A DNA stretch of 54,594 nt from Dehalococcoidia bacterium (GTDB lineage Bacteria > Chloroflexota > Dehalococcoidia > SM23-28-2 > HRBIN24): NCBI GenBank assembly GCA_025062275.1, contig JANXAP010000025.1:1-54594 (forward strand). Direction: 5' to 3'. Made by a program: the position numbers and the translations under genes. Positions 31,978 to 40,007 of the stretch are shown here, one piece after another (the first letter of the stretch is position 1; the number at the start of each line of letters is the position of its first letter). The notes beneath the pieces were generated by a model. The model ran no database searches. It saw only the letters and a program-made list of their open reading frames with translations, and was not told the DNA's origin.

Positions 31978-33231
31978 GTGCAAAAGGCAAACTTGACGCA
32001 AAAATTATGGGAGCGCCTCTCCCCACAGCAGGAGCGGGCGCTGAGAGCCCTCCTCTCCCTCGCGCCTGAGGCGCCCATCTACCTGGTAGGAGGCGCCGTC
32101 CGCGACCTCCTCCTGGGCCTGCCCAGCATCGATCTGGACCTGGTGGTGGAAGGGGACGCTCCTGCCCTGGCTATATCCCTGGCCGAGGCCCTGAGCGCGC
32201 GGGCGGTGGTCCACCGCCGCTTCGGCACCGCCACGGTCCGCGGCCGCGACTTCCATGTGGACCTGGCCACGGCGCGCGCCGAGAGCTACCCGCGTCCGGG
32301 TGCCCTGCCCTCGGTGCGCCCTGCTTCCATCGCCGAGGACCTGGCCCGCCGCGATTTCACCATCAACGCCATGGCCCTCGGCCTGGCCGGACCCCACCGC
32401 GAACGCCTCCTGGACCCCCACGGGGGCCAGGCGGATCTTGAGGCGGGGCTGTTGCGCGTGCTGCACGAGGCCAGCTTCCGCGACGACGCCACCCGCATAC
32501 TGCGGGCGGCCCGCTACGCAGCCCGCCTCTCCTTCCGCATCGAGGAGCTGACACTCGCCTGGCTGCGTCGCGACCTGCACTACCTGGACACCATCAGCGG
32601 CCCCCGCCTCCGCCACGAGCTGCTGCGCTGCCTGCAGGAGGAGCGCCCCGAGGAGGCGCTGCTGGTGCTGGCAGAGCTGGGAGTCCTGGCCCGACTGCAC
32701 CCCTCCCTTTCCTTCGATGCCGCCGCTGCCGGCGCCCTGGCCCGCGCGCGCCGCGAGGCAGGGAGGGAGGCCTCGCCCCTGCTGGGCCTGGCCATGCTGG
32801 GCGCTCGCCTGCAGGAGAACGAGGCGCTGGCCGTAGCCTCCCGTCTGGCCCTGACGCGGGCCGAGCGTCAGGTGCTGCTGGCCATGGCCCGACTACGCGC
32901 TCTGGCCCCGGAGCTGGCGTCTCCGGAGAGGGCGCCCAGCCATATCTGTGCCCTGCTGGACGGCTACCCGCCTGCGGCCCTCTGGGCCTACGCCTTCACG
33001 GTGGACAACCCCCTGACACGGCAACGGGTCCTGGACTACCTCCGCCAGTGGCGGCATCGCCGCCCCCACCTGACAGGCCGCGACCTGGCCAACCTGGGAG
33101 TCCCCCCCGGGCCGGCCATGGGCCGCGTCCTGGCCCACCTGCGCGACGCCTGCCGCGACGGCCGCGTCCGCACTCGTCAGGAGGAGGTGGAACTGGTGCG
33201 GTCGCTGCTGGCAGGGGGGCTGGGCTCCTAG
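31978..33231 (+). CDS. tRNA nucleotidyltransferase/poly(A) polymerase family protein
   Basis: About 417 residues of class II nucleotidyltransferase. The head has YLVGGAVRDLLLG, the metal-binding Asp pair in SIDLDLVVEGD, and the ERxxRRDFTIN-type segment (EDLARRDFTINAMAL), followed by RILRAARYAARL. The C-terminal half is all-helical, without an obvious HD motif. It adds or repairs the CCA end of tRNAs or polyadenylates RNA; the three tRNAs in this window already encode CCA, so repair is likely. GTG 31978 is my choice from the -10 position; TTG 31942 would place the promoter inside the gene. Confidence 0.88.
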   Translation: MQKANLTQKLWERLSPQQERALRALLSLAPEAPIYLVGGAVRDLLLGLPSIDLDLVVEGDAPALAISLAEALSARAVVHRRFGTATVRGRDFHVDLATARAESYPRPGALPSVRPASIAEDLARRDFTINAMALGLAGPHRERLLDPHGGQADLEAGLLRVLHEASFRDDATRILRAARYAARLSFRIEELTLAWLRRDLHYLDTISGPRLRHELLRCLQEERPEEALLVLAELGVLARLHPSLSFDAAAAGALARARREAGREASPLLGLAMLGARLQENEALAVASRLALTRAERQVLLAMARLRALAPELASPERAPSHICALLDGYPPAALWAYAFTVDNPLTRQRVLDYLRQWRHRRPHLTGRDLANLGVPPGPAMGRVLAHLRDACRDGRVRTRQEEVELVRSLLAGGLGS

Positions 33232-33257
33232 CCGCCGCTGTATACTGGAGGACGGAG

Positions 33258-33485
33258 ATGGACGGAGAGGTCTGTGCCGTCTGCGGCGGCCCCCTCAGGC
33301 CCGATACCACCGCCTACTGCAACGGCTGTGGCCAGCCCTTCCACTTCAGCCACAGCGCCGGCCCCGACGAGTACGATTGCGGCCAGGCATGGGTGCACAT
33401 GCAGTTCCTGACCCTCGAATTCGGCTGCAACGTCTGCCTGGGGAAGGCGCTCGGCCTGGAGCCACCGGTGGGGATGGGACACTGA
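33258..33485 (+). CDS. Mini zinc-finger protein, RING/PHD-like (first of a pair)
   Basis: A 75-residue protein starting at ATG 33258. Possible zinc ligands come in the order CAVC, CNGC, the FHFSH His residues, DCGQ, and CNVC, which resembles a cross-brace RING/PHD or treble-clef finger. TATACT at 33241 and GGAGGACGG just before the ATG could serve as -10 and ribosome site. Its stop overlaps the next start by one base (TGATG). Function unknown. Bacterial RING-like proteins are uncommon; protein or nucleic-acid binding are both possible. Confidence 0.72.
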   Translation: MDGEVCAVCGGPLRPDTTAYCNGCGQPFHFSHSAGPDEYDCGQAWVHMQFLTLEFGCNVCLGKALGLEPPVGMGH

Positions 33486-33682
33486 TGCAAGAGCTCTGCC
33501 CCGTCTGCTCGTTGACCGTGGACTGGGGCGAGGGGATCCGCTGTTACCTGTGCGGACGCCTCTTCCACCTGTCCTCGGCGCGCGAGTGCGGACACGTGCT
33601 GCCCAACCCCAAGGCTTGTTGCGGGCTGATCCATCTCTGCCGGCCCTGCGCCACCGGAGTGGCGGTGCAGGCGCCGTCCTAG
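33485..33682 (+). CDS. Mini zinc-finger protein, RING/PHD-like (second of a pair)
   Basis: A 65-residue protein whose ATG shares a base with the previous stop. It has the ligand order CPVC, CYLC, FHLS His, ECGH, ACC, HLCRPC, which parallels its neighbour and suggests duplication of one finger module, although the sequences outside the ligands differ. The two may form a complex. The end overlaps by 4 bp the convergent peptidase gene. No function can be assigned. Confidence 0.7.
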   Translation: MQELCPVCSLTVDWGEGIRCYLCGRLFHLSSARECGHVLPNPKACCGLIHLCRPCATGVAVQAPS

Positions 33683-35037
33683 CCCTGAGCGAAGCGCCCC
33701 AGCAGAGCGGCCACCGCCTTGGCCCCCCGCAGGAAGTCCTCCACCCGCACGTTCTCGTCGGGCGCGTGAATGCGGGAGTCGGGGTAGCCCACCCCGAAAT
33801 CGATGACCGGTAGCCCCAGCTCTCGCACGAATGGGTAGAGGGGGCCCGTGCCGGCCATGGATGGCACCACCACCGGCTCCTTGCCGTAGACCTCCCGCAG
33901 CACCTCCCGCGCCATCGCCACCAGAGGGTGGGACACCGGCGTTCGGGCGGGACGCTCGCCCGACAGGTAGCGCACCTCGACGTCGTCGAACCCCTGCTCC
34001 CGCAGGTGCCGCTCCAGCTTGGCCAGGATATCGGCCGGGTCCTGATCAGGCACCAGGCGAAAGTCCAGCTTGGCCAGGGCCTGGGCAGGGAGCACTGTCT
34101 TGGGGCCGGGACCAGTGTAGCCGGCCAACAGGCCATCGATGGTGGCTGTAGGCTCGAAGATGTGGCGCTTGCGCACCTCTGCCCCCGTGAGGCCGCAGAC
34201 GAAGGCGCGGGCACCGTAGGCCCGGAGCGTCTCTTCTTCCTCGGCCGGCATGGCCTCCACCGCCGCCAGCTCCTCGGGCGTGGGCGGTCGGACAGCATCG
34301 TAGAAGCCGGGGATGAGAACCCTCTCGTCCCGGCCCTTGATGGTGCTCAGCGCCCACGCCAGCCGCCAGGCTGCATTGGGCAGCACCGTGCCCCACGAGG
34401 AGTGGGCATCGCGGGCCAGGCTACGGACGGCCAGCTCCACATACAGCAGCCCCTTGACCCCCAGGGTGAGCTGCGGACGCCCGTCCCAGGTGACGCCGCC
34501 CCCTTCCCACAGGCAGGCATCGGCCCGCAGCAGGTCTCGATGCCTGGCTACGAACTCTTCCATGTGGGGGCTGCCGATCTCCTCGTCGCCCTCGATGCAG
34601 AACTTGACGGTGCAGGGCAGACCGCCGGCTTGCTGCCAGGCGCGGATGGCCCACAGCCGGGCCACGATGTTGCCCTTGTTATCGGAAGCGCCACGGGCGT
34701 AGAGCCGTCCCGCCCGCAGGGTGGGTCGGAAGGGGGGCGACGACCACTCCTCCAGCGGCTCCTCGGGCTGAACGTCGTAGTGGTCGTAAAAGAGGATGGT
34801 GCGTGGCGAGGCGCCGGGAGCGACAGCCAAGACCACAGGGTGGCCACCTTCCGGCTTAGGGAGGACCTGAGCGTCGAACCCCAGCGAGATGAGGCGGTCT
34901 GCCAGCCAGGCGGCCGTCTCCTCTATGGACTCGCCGCGGGCGCTGACGCTGGGCAGGGAACAGAGCTCCTGCAGCTCACGCAGGGCATCGTCCAAGCGCT
35001 CGTCCAGGTAGCGGAACATGTCCTCCATCTCAGCCAC
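33679..35037 (-). CDS. M20-family metallodipeptidase/deacylase
   Basis: A 452-residue M20 peptidase of the dipeptidase subgroup. Metal-site residues are visible in FYDHYDVQP (His), RGASDNKG (bridging Asp), EGDEEIGSPH (catalytic and metal Glu) and the late SRIHAPDENV His. The dimerisation lid domain sits in the middle, about residues 200-330. It is cytoplasmic, with no signal peptide, and probably hydrolyses dipeptides or related amides. Its start overlaps the GNAT gene end by 8 bp. Confidence 0.9.
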   Translation of the reverse strand: MAEMEDMFRYLDERLDDALRELQELCSLPSVSARGESIEETAAWLADRLISLGFDAQVLPKPEGGHPVVLAVAPGASPRTILFYDHYDVQPEEPLEEWSSPPFRPTLRAGRLYARGASDNKGNIVARLWAIRAWQQAGGLPCTVKFCIEGDEEIGSPHMEEFVARHRDLLRADACLWEGGGVTWDGRPQLTLGVKGLLYVELAVRSLARDAHSSWGTVLPNAAWRLAWALSTIKGRDERVLIPGFYDAVRPPTPEELAAVEAMPAEEEETLRAYGARAFVCGLTGAEVRKRHIFEPTATIDGLLAGYTGPGPKTVLPAQALAKLDFRLVPDQDPADILAKLERHLREQGFDDVEVRYLSGERPARTPVSHPLVAMAREVLREVYGKEPVVVPSMAGTGPLYPFVRELGLPVIDFGVGYPDSRIHAPDENVRVEDFLRGAKAVAALLGRFAQG

Positions 35038-35452
35038 CTCCCTGGCACCTGACCATGCTCATTTGTCCCTGCCGGCACGCATCGGGCGCATATCCTAACC
35101 TTAACCAAAAATAAAAGGCGAGGCCCATGGTCTCGGGCACGAGAGCGCGGAAGCAGCGCACGCCCATGGTCGCTGCCAGGTGCCCCTCCAGCGCCCTCAC
35201 TGCCTCACTGCCCAGGCCGAACCCTCGCCGGTCGGGCGCTATCACCGCCAGATGAAAGGTGCAGCACCCCTCCCCAGGGTCGTTGAGCCCGTAGCCGAGG
35301 ACGCCCACCATCTGGTCGTTCGTCAGCAGCACGGCCACCAGCTCCTGAGCGGCGGCCCTATTATAGCCCGGGCACCAGGCAGCGAGCTGGGGCCTCTCTG
35401 GTGGCAGGAGGGGGCGGAGCCTAACCCTGGGCGCGGCGGCCAGGGCCTCCAT
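35030..35452 (-). CDS. GNAT-family N-acetyltransferase
   Basis: A 140-residue acetyltransferase. The CoA-binding motif A is VIAPDRRGFGLGSEAVRALE, preceded by the beta strands FHLAVI and followed by the typical LGY near the C-terminus (FWLRLGYAPD). It probably acetylates an amine; the substrate is unknown. It sits 12 bp after the PHP gene and overlaps the peptidase start by 8 bp, so the three are likely cotranscribed. Confidence 0.85.
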   Translation of the reverse strand: MEALAAAPRVRLRPLLPPERPQLAAWCPGYNRAAAQELVAVLLTNDQMVGVLGYGLNDPGEGCCTFHLAVIAPDRRGFGLGSEAVRALEGHLAATMGVRCFRALVPETMGLAFYFWLRLGYAPDACRQGQMSMVRCQGGG

Positions 35453-35464
35453 CGTCAGCCGCCC

Positions 35465-36175
35465 TTAGGTGGGGAGCAGGTGGGCCACCGTCTCTTCGAA
35501 GGGACGCAGGTCGCCCACATTCAGGCCAGCAGCCGGATAATACCGCCCGGCCCGCAGCAGCGCCAGCATGTGCTCCTGGGACTCCAGCTCTTCCTCGAAG
35601 ACGGTGGTGAAGCAGCCAAGGCCGTTGGTGGAGTGGCAATCGCTGGCGCCGATGCCCCGCTTGCCCAGGATGCGCGCTACCTGCAGGGCGAAGGCGTTCT
35701 CGCGCGGCGTGCAGCCGCCGTTGGCTACCTCGATCTCGTCCACGAGCTGGAAGATGGGCAGCCTCGCCGCCTCCTCGGGCGTCATCTCCACGGCGGGACG
35801 GCCGTCGCGGCGGTAGTGGACGGGGTCGAAGAAGTGGCGGAAGGGGTGGGCGGCGATCATAAAGCCGCCTATCTCGTTTACCACCCGCCTCAACTCCGTC
35901 GCTCGGCGGATGCCCGGCACGTAGCGGCTGATCCCCACCACGATGATGTGCCCCAGGTCGGTGGAGACCTCCATGCCACGGCTCAGGAAGATGTTCGCCC
36001 GCCGACGAAAGGCCTCCCACTCGTGGTCGTCCCAGGCACGGTCGTGCTCGCTGATATTGACGCCCGTGAGGCCGATGCGCTGCGCCTCCTCCAGCAACTG
36101 CTCGGGCGTCAGGGAGGAGTCGGAGGCACCGCGCACCGTGTGCACGTGCATGTCGACGATGGTGCCCTTCGTCAT
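35465..36175 (-). CDS. PHP-domain metal-dependent phosphoesterase
   Basis: A 236-residue PHP protein. Metal ligands are seen in DMHVHT, ISEHD, GMEVSTD, AAHPFR and GASDCHS, in the usual order. It has no other domain, as in stand-alone PHP proteins of the TrpH/YciV type that hydrolyse phosphate esters of nucleotides or histidinol phosphate. Substrate unknown. A promoter (TTGAGC-17-TACCAT) lies in the gap to the upstream protease gene, so it may start its own unit with the GNAT and M20 genes. Confidence 0.85.
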   Translation of the reverse strand: MTKGTIVDMHVHTVRGASDSSLTPEQLLEEAQRIGLTGVNISEHDRAWDDHEWEAFRRRANIFLSRGMEVSTDLGHIIVVGISRYVPGIRRATELRRVVNEIGGFMIAAHPFRHFFDPVHYRRDGRPAVEMTPEEAARLPIFQLVDEIEVANGGCTPRENAFALQVARILGKRGIGASDCHSTNGLGCFTTVFEEELESQEHMLALLRAGRYYPAAGLNVGDLRPFEETVAHLLPT

Positions 36176-36258
36176 CTGTCTCTCAGCGCTCCCGAGTTAT
36201 GGACCGTCTTTTCCTGGCCAGCATTTCGTGAACGTAAGGGTTATCGCACCCACCAGCC

Positions 36259-36287
36259 ATGGTAAGGAATGGTCAGCTCGCGCTCAA
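36259..36287 (-). promoter_or_regulatory. Candidate promoter for the PHP-GNAT-M20 genes
   Basis: On the minus strand TTGAGC (36287-36282) and TACCAT (36264-36259) are 17 bp apart; the -35 overlaps the stop codon of the protease gene. The predicted leader is about 75 nt. Confidence 0.4.
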
Positions 36288-37267
36288 GGGCCGGGCATCG
36301 GCGGCTGCTCCTCGATGCCCACTGGCACCCGCAGCAGTTGCCCGTCCCGCACCAGCTCCAGCTCGTAGACCCTTCCCACCGGCTCCTCGTCCAGGAAGCG
36401 GTGCAGGTCGTCGATGCCGGCGATGACGCGGCCTCCCAGACCCACGATGACGTCCATGGGGCGCAGGCCCGCCCGCGCGGCCGGGCTGCCGGGCACCACC
36501 TCCAGCACCATCACCCCTGTCCGCTGGCGCCCACCCAGGGCCGCCAGGAGCGGAGGCGGCAGCTCCCGCGGCTCCACGAAGATGCCCAGGTAGCCTCGCG
36601 TCACCCGGCCGCGCGTAATAAGCTGCCCCGCAATGCGCTTGGCCGTGTTGATGGGGATGGCGAAGCAGAGGCCCTGGGCATAGGGAATGACAGCAGTATT
36701 GATGCCTATAACCTCGGCAGCACCGTTGCACAGGGGGCCGCCCGAGTTGCCGGGGTTAAGGGCAGCATCGGTCTGGATTATGTTCTCCAGCAGCCGCCCG
36801 GTGCGGCTGCGGAAGGCGCGACCCAGGGCGCTCACCACCCCGGCCGTAACCGTCCACTGGAACCCGAAGGGGTTGCCGATGGCCACCACCAGTTGCCCCA
36901 CCCGCAGGCGCGCCGAGTCTCCCAGGGCAGCGATGGGCAGTCCCGAGGCAGGCACCCGCACTACTGCCAGGTCTGTGTGGGGGTCCTCGCCCACCAGCTC
37001 GCCGGCGAACTGCCGGCCATCGTACAGGGTCACCTCCAGCCGCCGCGCCCCGGAAACTACGTGGCTGTTGGTGAGAACGAAGCCATCGGGCGAGATGATG
37101 ACCCCGGAGCCGGCCCCCGTCCGCTCCCGCGGCACTGCCCGCTGGTAACGGTCGCGGACCAGCACCCGCTGGGAGGCGGCGATGTTGACCACCGCCGGCC
37201 CCACCCTTTCGGCCACCGACACCACTACCCGCGAATAGGCGTCCAGGACTTCCTCGCCGTCAGCCAC
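36284..37267 (-). CDS. HtrA/Deg-type serine protease with one PDZ domain, no signal peptide
   Basis: A 327-residue trypsin-like protease. The catalytic triad is His in LTNSHVVSG, Asp in PHTDLAVVRV and Ser in NPGNSGGPL. A single C-terminal PDZ domain spans about 225-320 (RGYLGIF, then LRPMDVIVGLGG). It lacks the N-terminal signal or membrane anchor found in most HtrA proteins, so it may be cytoplasmic. It starts 18 bp after a small membrane-protein gene that could tether or regulate it; that is speculation. Confidence 0.9.
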   Translation of the reverse strand: MADGEEVLDAYSRVVVSVAERVGPAVVNIAASQRVLVRDRYQRAVPRERTGAGSGVIISPDGFVLTNSHVVSGARRLEVTLYDGRQFAGELVGEDPHTDLAVVRVPASGLPIAALGDSARLRVGQLVVAIGNPFGFQWTVTAGVVSALGRAFRSRTGRLLENIIQTDAALNPGNSGGPLCNGAAEVIGINTAVIPYAQGLCFAIPINTAKRIAGQLITRGRVTRGYLGIFVEPRELPPPLLAALGGRQRTGVMVLEVVPGSPAARAGLRPMDVIVGLGGRVIAGIDDLHRFLDEEPVGRVYELELVRDGQLLRVPVGIEEQPPMPGP

Positions 37268-37285
37268 GCTCCACCTCCCGCGCCA

Positions 37286-37708
37286 TCAGGGCGCCGCCTC
37301 GGCCAGATAGGGCAAACCCCATCCGAAGGCGCCCACCCACAGGGCCACCACCAGCGCCAGCCACCACCAGACCCGCGACCAGACATAGTAGACCACTGCC
37401 AGGACCGACACCCCCGCCGAGAGGACGCCTGCGGTGAAGGCCCAGTTGGGGCTTCCCAGCCCGGCCCCCGGCAGGTTGTCCAGTGCACCCCGGTACAGCA
37501 TGCCCATGAGCATGCCCACCAGCGGGCCCCAGGCGAACAGCAGCAGCGAGACGGGCACCGCCAGCATCGCAGGCCCCAGGTTGGGCGCTATGGCCCGGGC
37601 GAGGGCGGGCACCTGCCCCCGCAGCCGCACCAGTCCCAGGCTCACCGGCCAGACCGACACCAGCGACAGGCAGTAGCCCAGGACAGCGCCCGAAAAGACC
37701 TCGGCCAC
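37286..37708 (-). CDS. Small integral membrane protein of unknown function
   Basis: A 140-residue protein with about four hydrophobic segments, for example LGYCLSLVSVWPVSLGLV, AMLAVPVSLLLFAWGPLVGM and WWLALVVALWVGAFGWGL. No catalytic motif is seen and I do not recognise a family. It lies 3 bp after ispE and 18 bp before the protease gene, in the same transcription unit. Confidence 0.7.
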   Translation of the reverse strand: MAEVFSGAVLGYCLSLVSVWPVSLGLVRLRGQVPALARAIAPNLGPAMLAVPVSLLLFAWGPLVGMLMGMLYRGALDNLPGAGLGSPNWAFTAGVLSAGVSVLAVVYYVWSRVWWWLALVVALWVGAFGWGLPYLAEAAP

Positions 37709-37711
37709 GGC

Positions 37712-38569
37712 TCAGCCCCCCAGGGCCTCCGTCCGTCCGGCAGTACGGGCCACCAGCGGCGTGAGGCCCTCGGCCCGCAGCCGAGCGGCCATGGCCTCCG
37801 CCTCGGCGACGTCCGCCGCCAGAGCGAAGAGGGACGGGCCGCTGCCGGCCAGATGGACGCGTCGGGCACCAGCCTTCAGAAGAGCGCGACGGTAGTGGGC
37901 CAGGTCGGGGAGCAGAGCATAGGCTACAGGCTCGAAGGCGTTGTGCATCAGCCCCTCGTCCACCGCTCGCCGTTCCTCCATCCGCGCCAGGAAGGAGCGG
38001 GTGAAGGAGCCGTCGCTGTACTGGGAGGGAGAGAGGCTGCGGTACATCAGCCCCGTCTTGCCCTCGAGATCGAAAGGCGGCACCAGGATCACCAGCCAGA
38101 CGGTGGGGGCATCGGGCAGAGGCGAGACCACCTCCCCGCGGCCTGTGGCCAGCGCCGTGCCTCCATAAAGGAAGAAGGGGACGTCGGACCCGAGGCCGGC
38201 CGCCAGACAGTGAAGCTCGTCGGAGCAGATGGACAGCCCCAAAAGTGAGCTAATGCCCCGCAGCACTGCGGCGGCATCGGAGCTTCCACCCCCCAGGCCG
38301 GCTGCCACCGGGATGCCCTTGCGCACCCGCACACGCACACCGCCCTGGGGCAGAAGCAGGCGGGCAGCCCGCAGCGCCAGATCCTCCTCTCCGAAGGAGG
38401 GGCCTCCCACCGTCTCCACCTCCAGGCCGGGGGCCTCCTCCAGCTCCAGCTCGTCCCACACCGCGATGGTCTGCAGGACCGTCGTCACCTCATGGTAGCC
38501 ATCGGGACGACGGCCCATGACCTCCAGTGTCCAGTTGATCTTGGCCGGAGCCAGAACACGCAGGGCCAT
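37712..38569 (-). CDS. ispE: 4-diphosphocytidyl-2-C-methyl-D-erythritol kinase
   Basis: A 285-residue GHMP kinase of the MEP (non-mevalonate) isoprenoid pathway. It has the N-terminal APAKINWTLEVMGRRPDGYHE, the ATP-binding PVAAGLGGGSSDAAAVL and the C-terminal HLAGSGPSLFAL. ATG 38569 shares a base with the ksgA stop (TGATG); the much longer upstream frame is a shadow of ksgA. ksgA-ispE adjacency is widely conserved in bacteria. Confidence 0.95.
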   Translation of the reverse strand: MALRVLAPAKINWTLEVMGRRPDGYHEVTTVLQTIAVWDELELEEAPGLEVETVGGPSFGEEDLALRAARLLLPQGGVRVRVRKGIPVAAGLGGGSSDAAAVLRGISSLLGLSICSDELHCLAAGLGSDVPFFLYGGTALATGRGEVVSPLPDAPTVWLVILVPPFDLEGKTGLMYRSLSPSQYSDGSFTRSFLARMEERRAVDEGLMHNAFEPVAYALLPDLAHYRRALLKAGARRVHLAGSGPSLFALAADVAEAEAMAARLRAEGLTPLVARTAGRTEALGG

Positions 38570-39390
38570 CACGTCCTCACCGAGGCGTGGCGGGCAGCGA
38601 CGGCAGCGTGCAGCCTCGCCCACTCCTCCAGGTTCAGGGTGCCCGGGCGTCGCTCCGCGTCCAGCCCTGCCAGGGCGATGATCTCGGCCGCCTCCTGCGG
38701 CGGCAGGGACAGGCCGATGGCCAGCGAATTGCGGAGCTGCTTGCGGGGGGCGGCGAAGCCGGCCTTCACCGTCTCCAGGAAGGCGTCCACGTCGTCCAGC
38801 GCCACCGCGGGCTCTTCCCTGACGTCCAGGCGCACCACCCCCGAATGGACCCGGGGCGGCGGCCGGAAGGCCCCCGGAGGGACGATGAACAGCAGCTGTG
38901 GCCGGGCCAACAGCTGCATCTCCACGCTGAGAAAGGTCATACGACCGGGCGCTGCGGCTATCGCCTCGGCCACCTCCCGCTGGAGGGTGACCACCAGCCA
39001 GCGTGGCGGCGGCTGCGCGCGGAGGAAATGGCGCACAACTGCCGTGCCCACCGAGAAGGGCAGGTTCCCCACGACCACATACGGAGGGCCGCCCCCGGCC
39101 AGGGACAACAGCTCTGCGGGAGGCATGCGCAGCACATCGCCCGCCACTACCACCAGGTTGGCCGGGTCGCCCAGGCGGGCCGGAAGGGCCTCGGCCAGGG
39201 CCTCGTCCAGCTCCACGGCCACTAGGCGAGAGGCCCTGCGCAGCAGGCGACGGGTCAGGTTGCCGGTGCCAGGCCCCACCTCGATAACGGTGTCTTCGGG
39301 GCCGAAATCGGCCGCCGCCGCGATGCGCTCCAGGTAGCGTTCCGACACCAGCCAGTGCTGGCCCAGCGCCCTTCGCCGACGTACGACCAT
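38569..39390 (-). CDS. ksgA: 16S rRNA dimethyladenosine transferase
   Basis: A 273-residue RsmA/KsgA that dimethylates the two adjacent adenines in helix 45 of 16S rRNA. The SAM-binding motif is EVGPGTGNLTRRLL; the catalytic motif is NLPFSVGTAV, with Phe in place of the usual Tyr of NLPY, a known kind of variation. The N-terminal LGQHWLV is the family start signature. It is followed directly by ispE. Confidence 0.95.
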   Translation of the reverse strand: MVVRRRRALGQHWLVSERYLERIAAAADFGPEDTVIEVGPGTGNLTRRLLRRASRLVAVELDEALAEALPARLGDPANLVVVAGDVLRMPPAELLSLAGGGPPYVVVGNLPFSVGTAVVRHFLRAQPPPRWLVVTLQREVAEAIAAAPGRMTFLSVEMQLLARPQLLFIVPPGAFRPPPRVHSGVVRLDVREEPAVALDDVDAFLETVKAGFAAPRKQLRNSLAIGLSLPPQEAAEIIALAGLDAERRPGTLNLEEWARLHAAVAARHASVRT

Positions 39391-39510
39391 GCTCTCCTCG
39401 GGTCACCCCCGCAGACCATGATAGAGCACGCCGCTGTATCATGTATGAAGCGCGACAGGTCGCGGTCGGTGCCCGGCCGCGCCGTATATATGTGAGGGGA
39501 GCAGATAGCT

Positions 39511-39963
39511 TTGAGAAAGGGTCGAGCACCGGGAGAGGACGGGGAGTCGTTGGAGGGCTTCACGCCCGAGGAACGGGAGGCCATGCGGGAGCGGGCCCGC
39601 GAGCTGAGGGCGGCCCGCCGAGGCTCCCCCGCCGACGATGAGGCCGCCGTCCTGGCCAAGATCGCGGAACTGCCCGAGCCGGACCGCAGCATGGCCCAGC
39701 GGCTGCACGCCCTCATCAGGGCGACAGCGCCTTCCCTCTCGCCACGGCTCTGGTACGGCATGCCCGCCTACGCCAAGGACGGCAAGGTGCTCTGCTACTT
39801 CACCCCAGCCTCCAAGTTCAAAGAGCGCTACGCTACCTTTGGCTTCAATTCCGTTGCCAGGCTGGACGAGGGCAACATGTGGCCCACGGCCTTCGCCCTG
39901 AAGGCGCTGACCGCCGCCGAAGAGGCGCGCATCGTCGAGCTGGTGAGGCGGGCAGCGGGCTGA
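39511..39963 (+). CDS. DUF1801/YdhG-like protein
   Basis: A 150-residue protein from TTG 39511, with GAGGGG about ten bases upstream. The core ([20 protein letters not shown], then [19 protein letters not shown]) matches the DUF1801 fold, seen in YdhG-type proteins with proposed iron-chaperone roles. The first 50 residues are charged and probably helical, with basic [18 protein letters not shown]. It lies divergent from ksgA and convergent with the G5/3D protein. Function uncertain. Confidence 0.78.
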   Translation: MRKGRAPGEDGESLEGFTPEEREAMRERARELRAARRGSPADDEAAVLAKIAELPEPDRSMAQRLHALIRATAPSLSPRLWYGMPAYAKDGKVLCYFTPASKFKERYATFGFNSVARLDEGNMWPTAFALKALTAAEEARIVELVRRAAG

Positions 39964-40007
39964 GGGGGCCGGCGCTTTCGGGTCGATGCCGGGCGACGTC
40001 GTGGACC

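Noticed and set aside
37712-39529. IspE read as a 605-residue fusion
   Set aside because: The upstream part is an out-of-frame reading of ksgA; the IspE start overlaps the ksgA stop.
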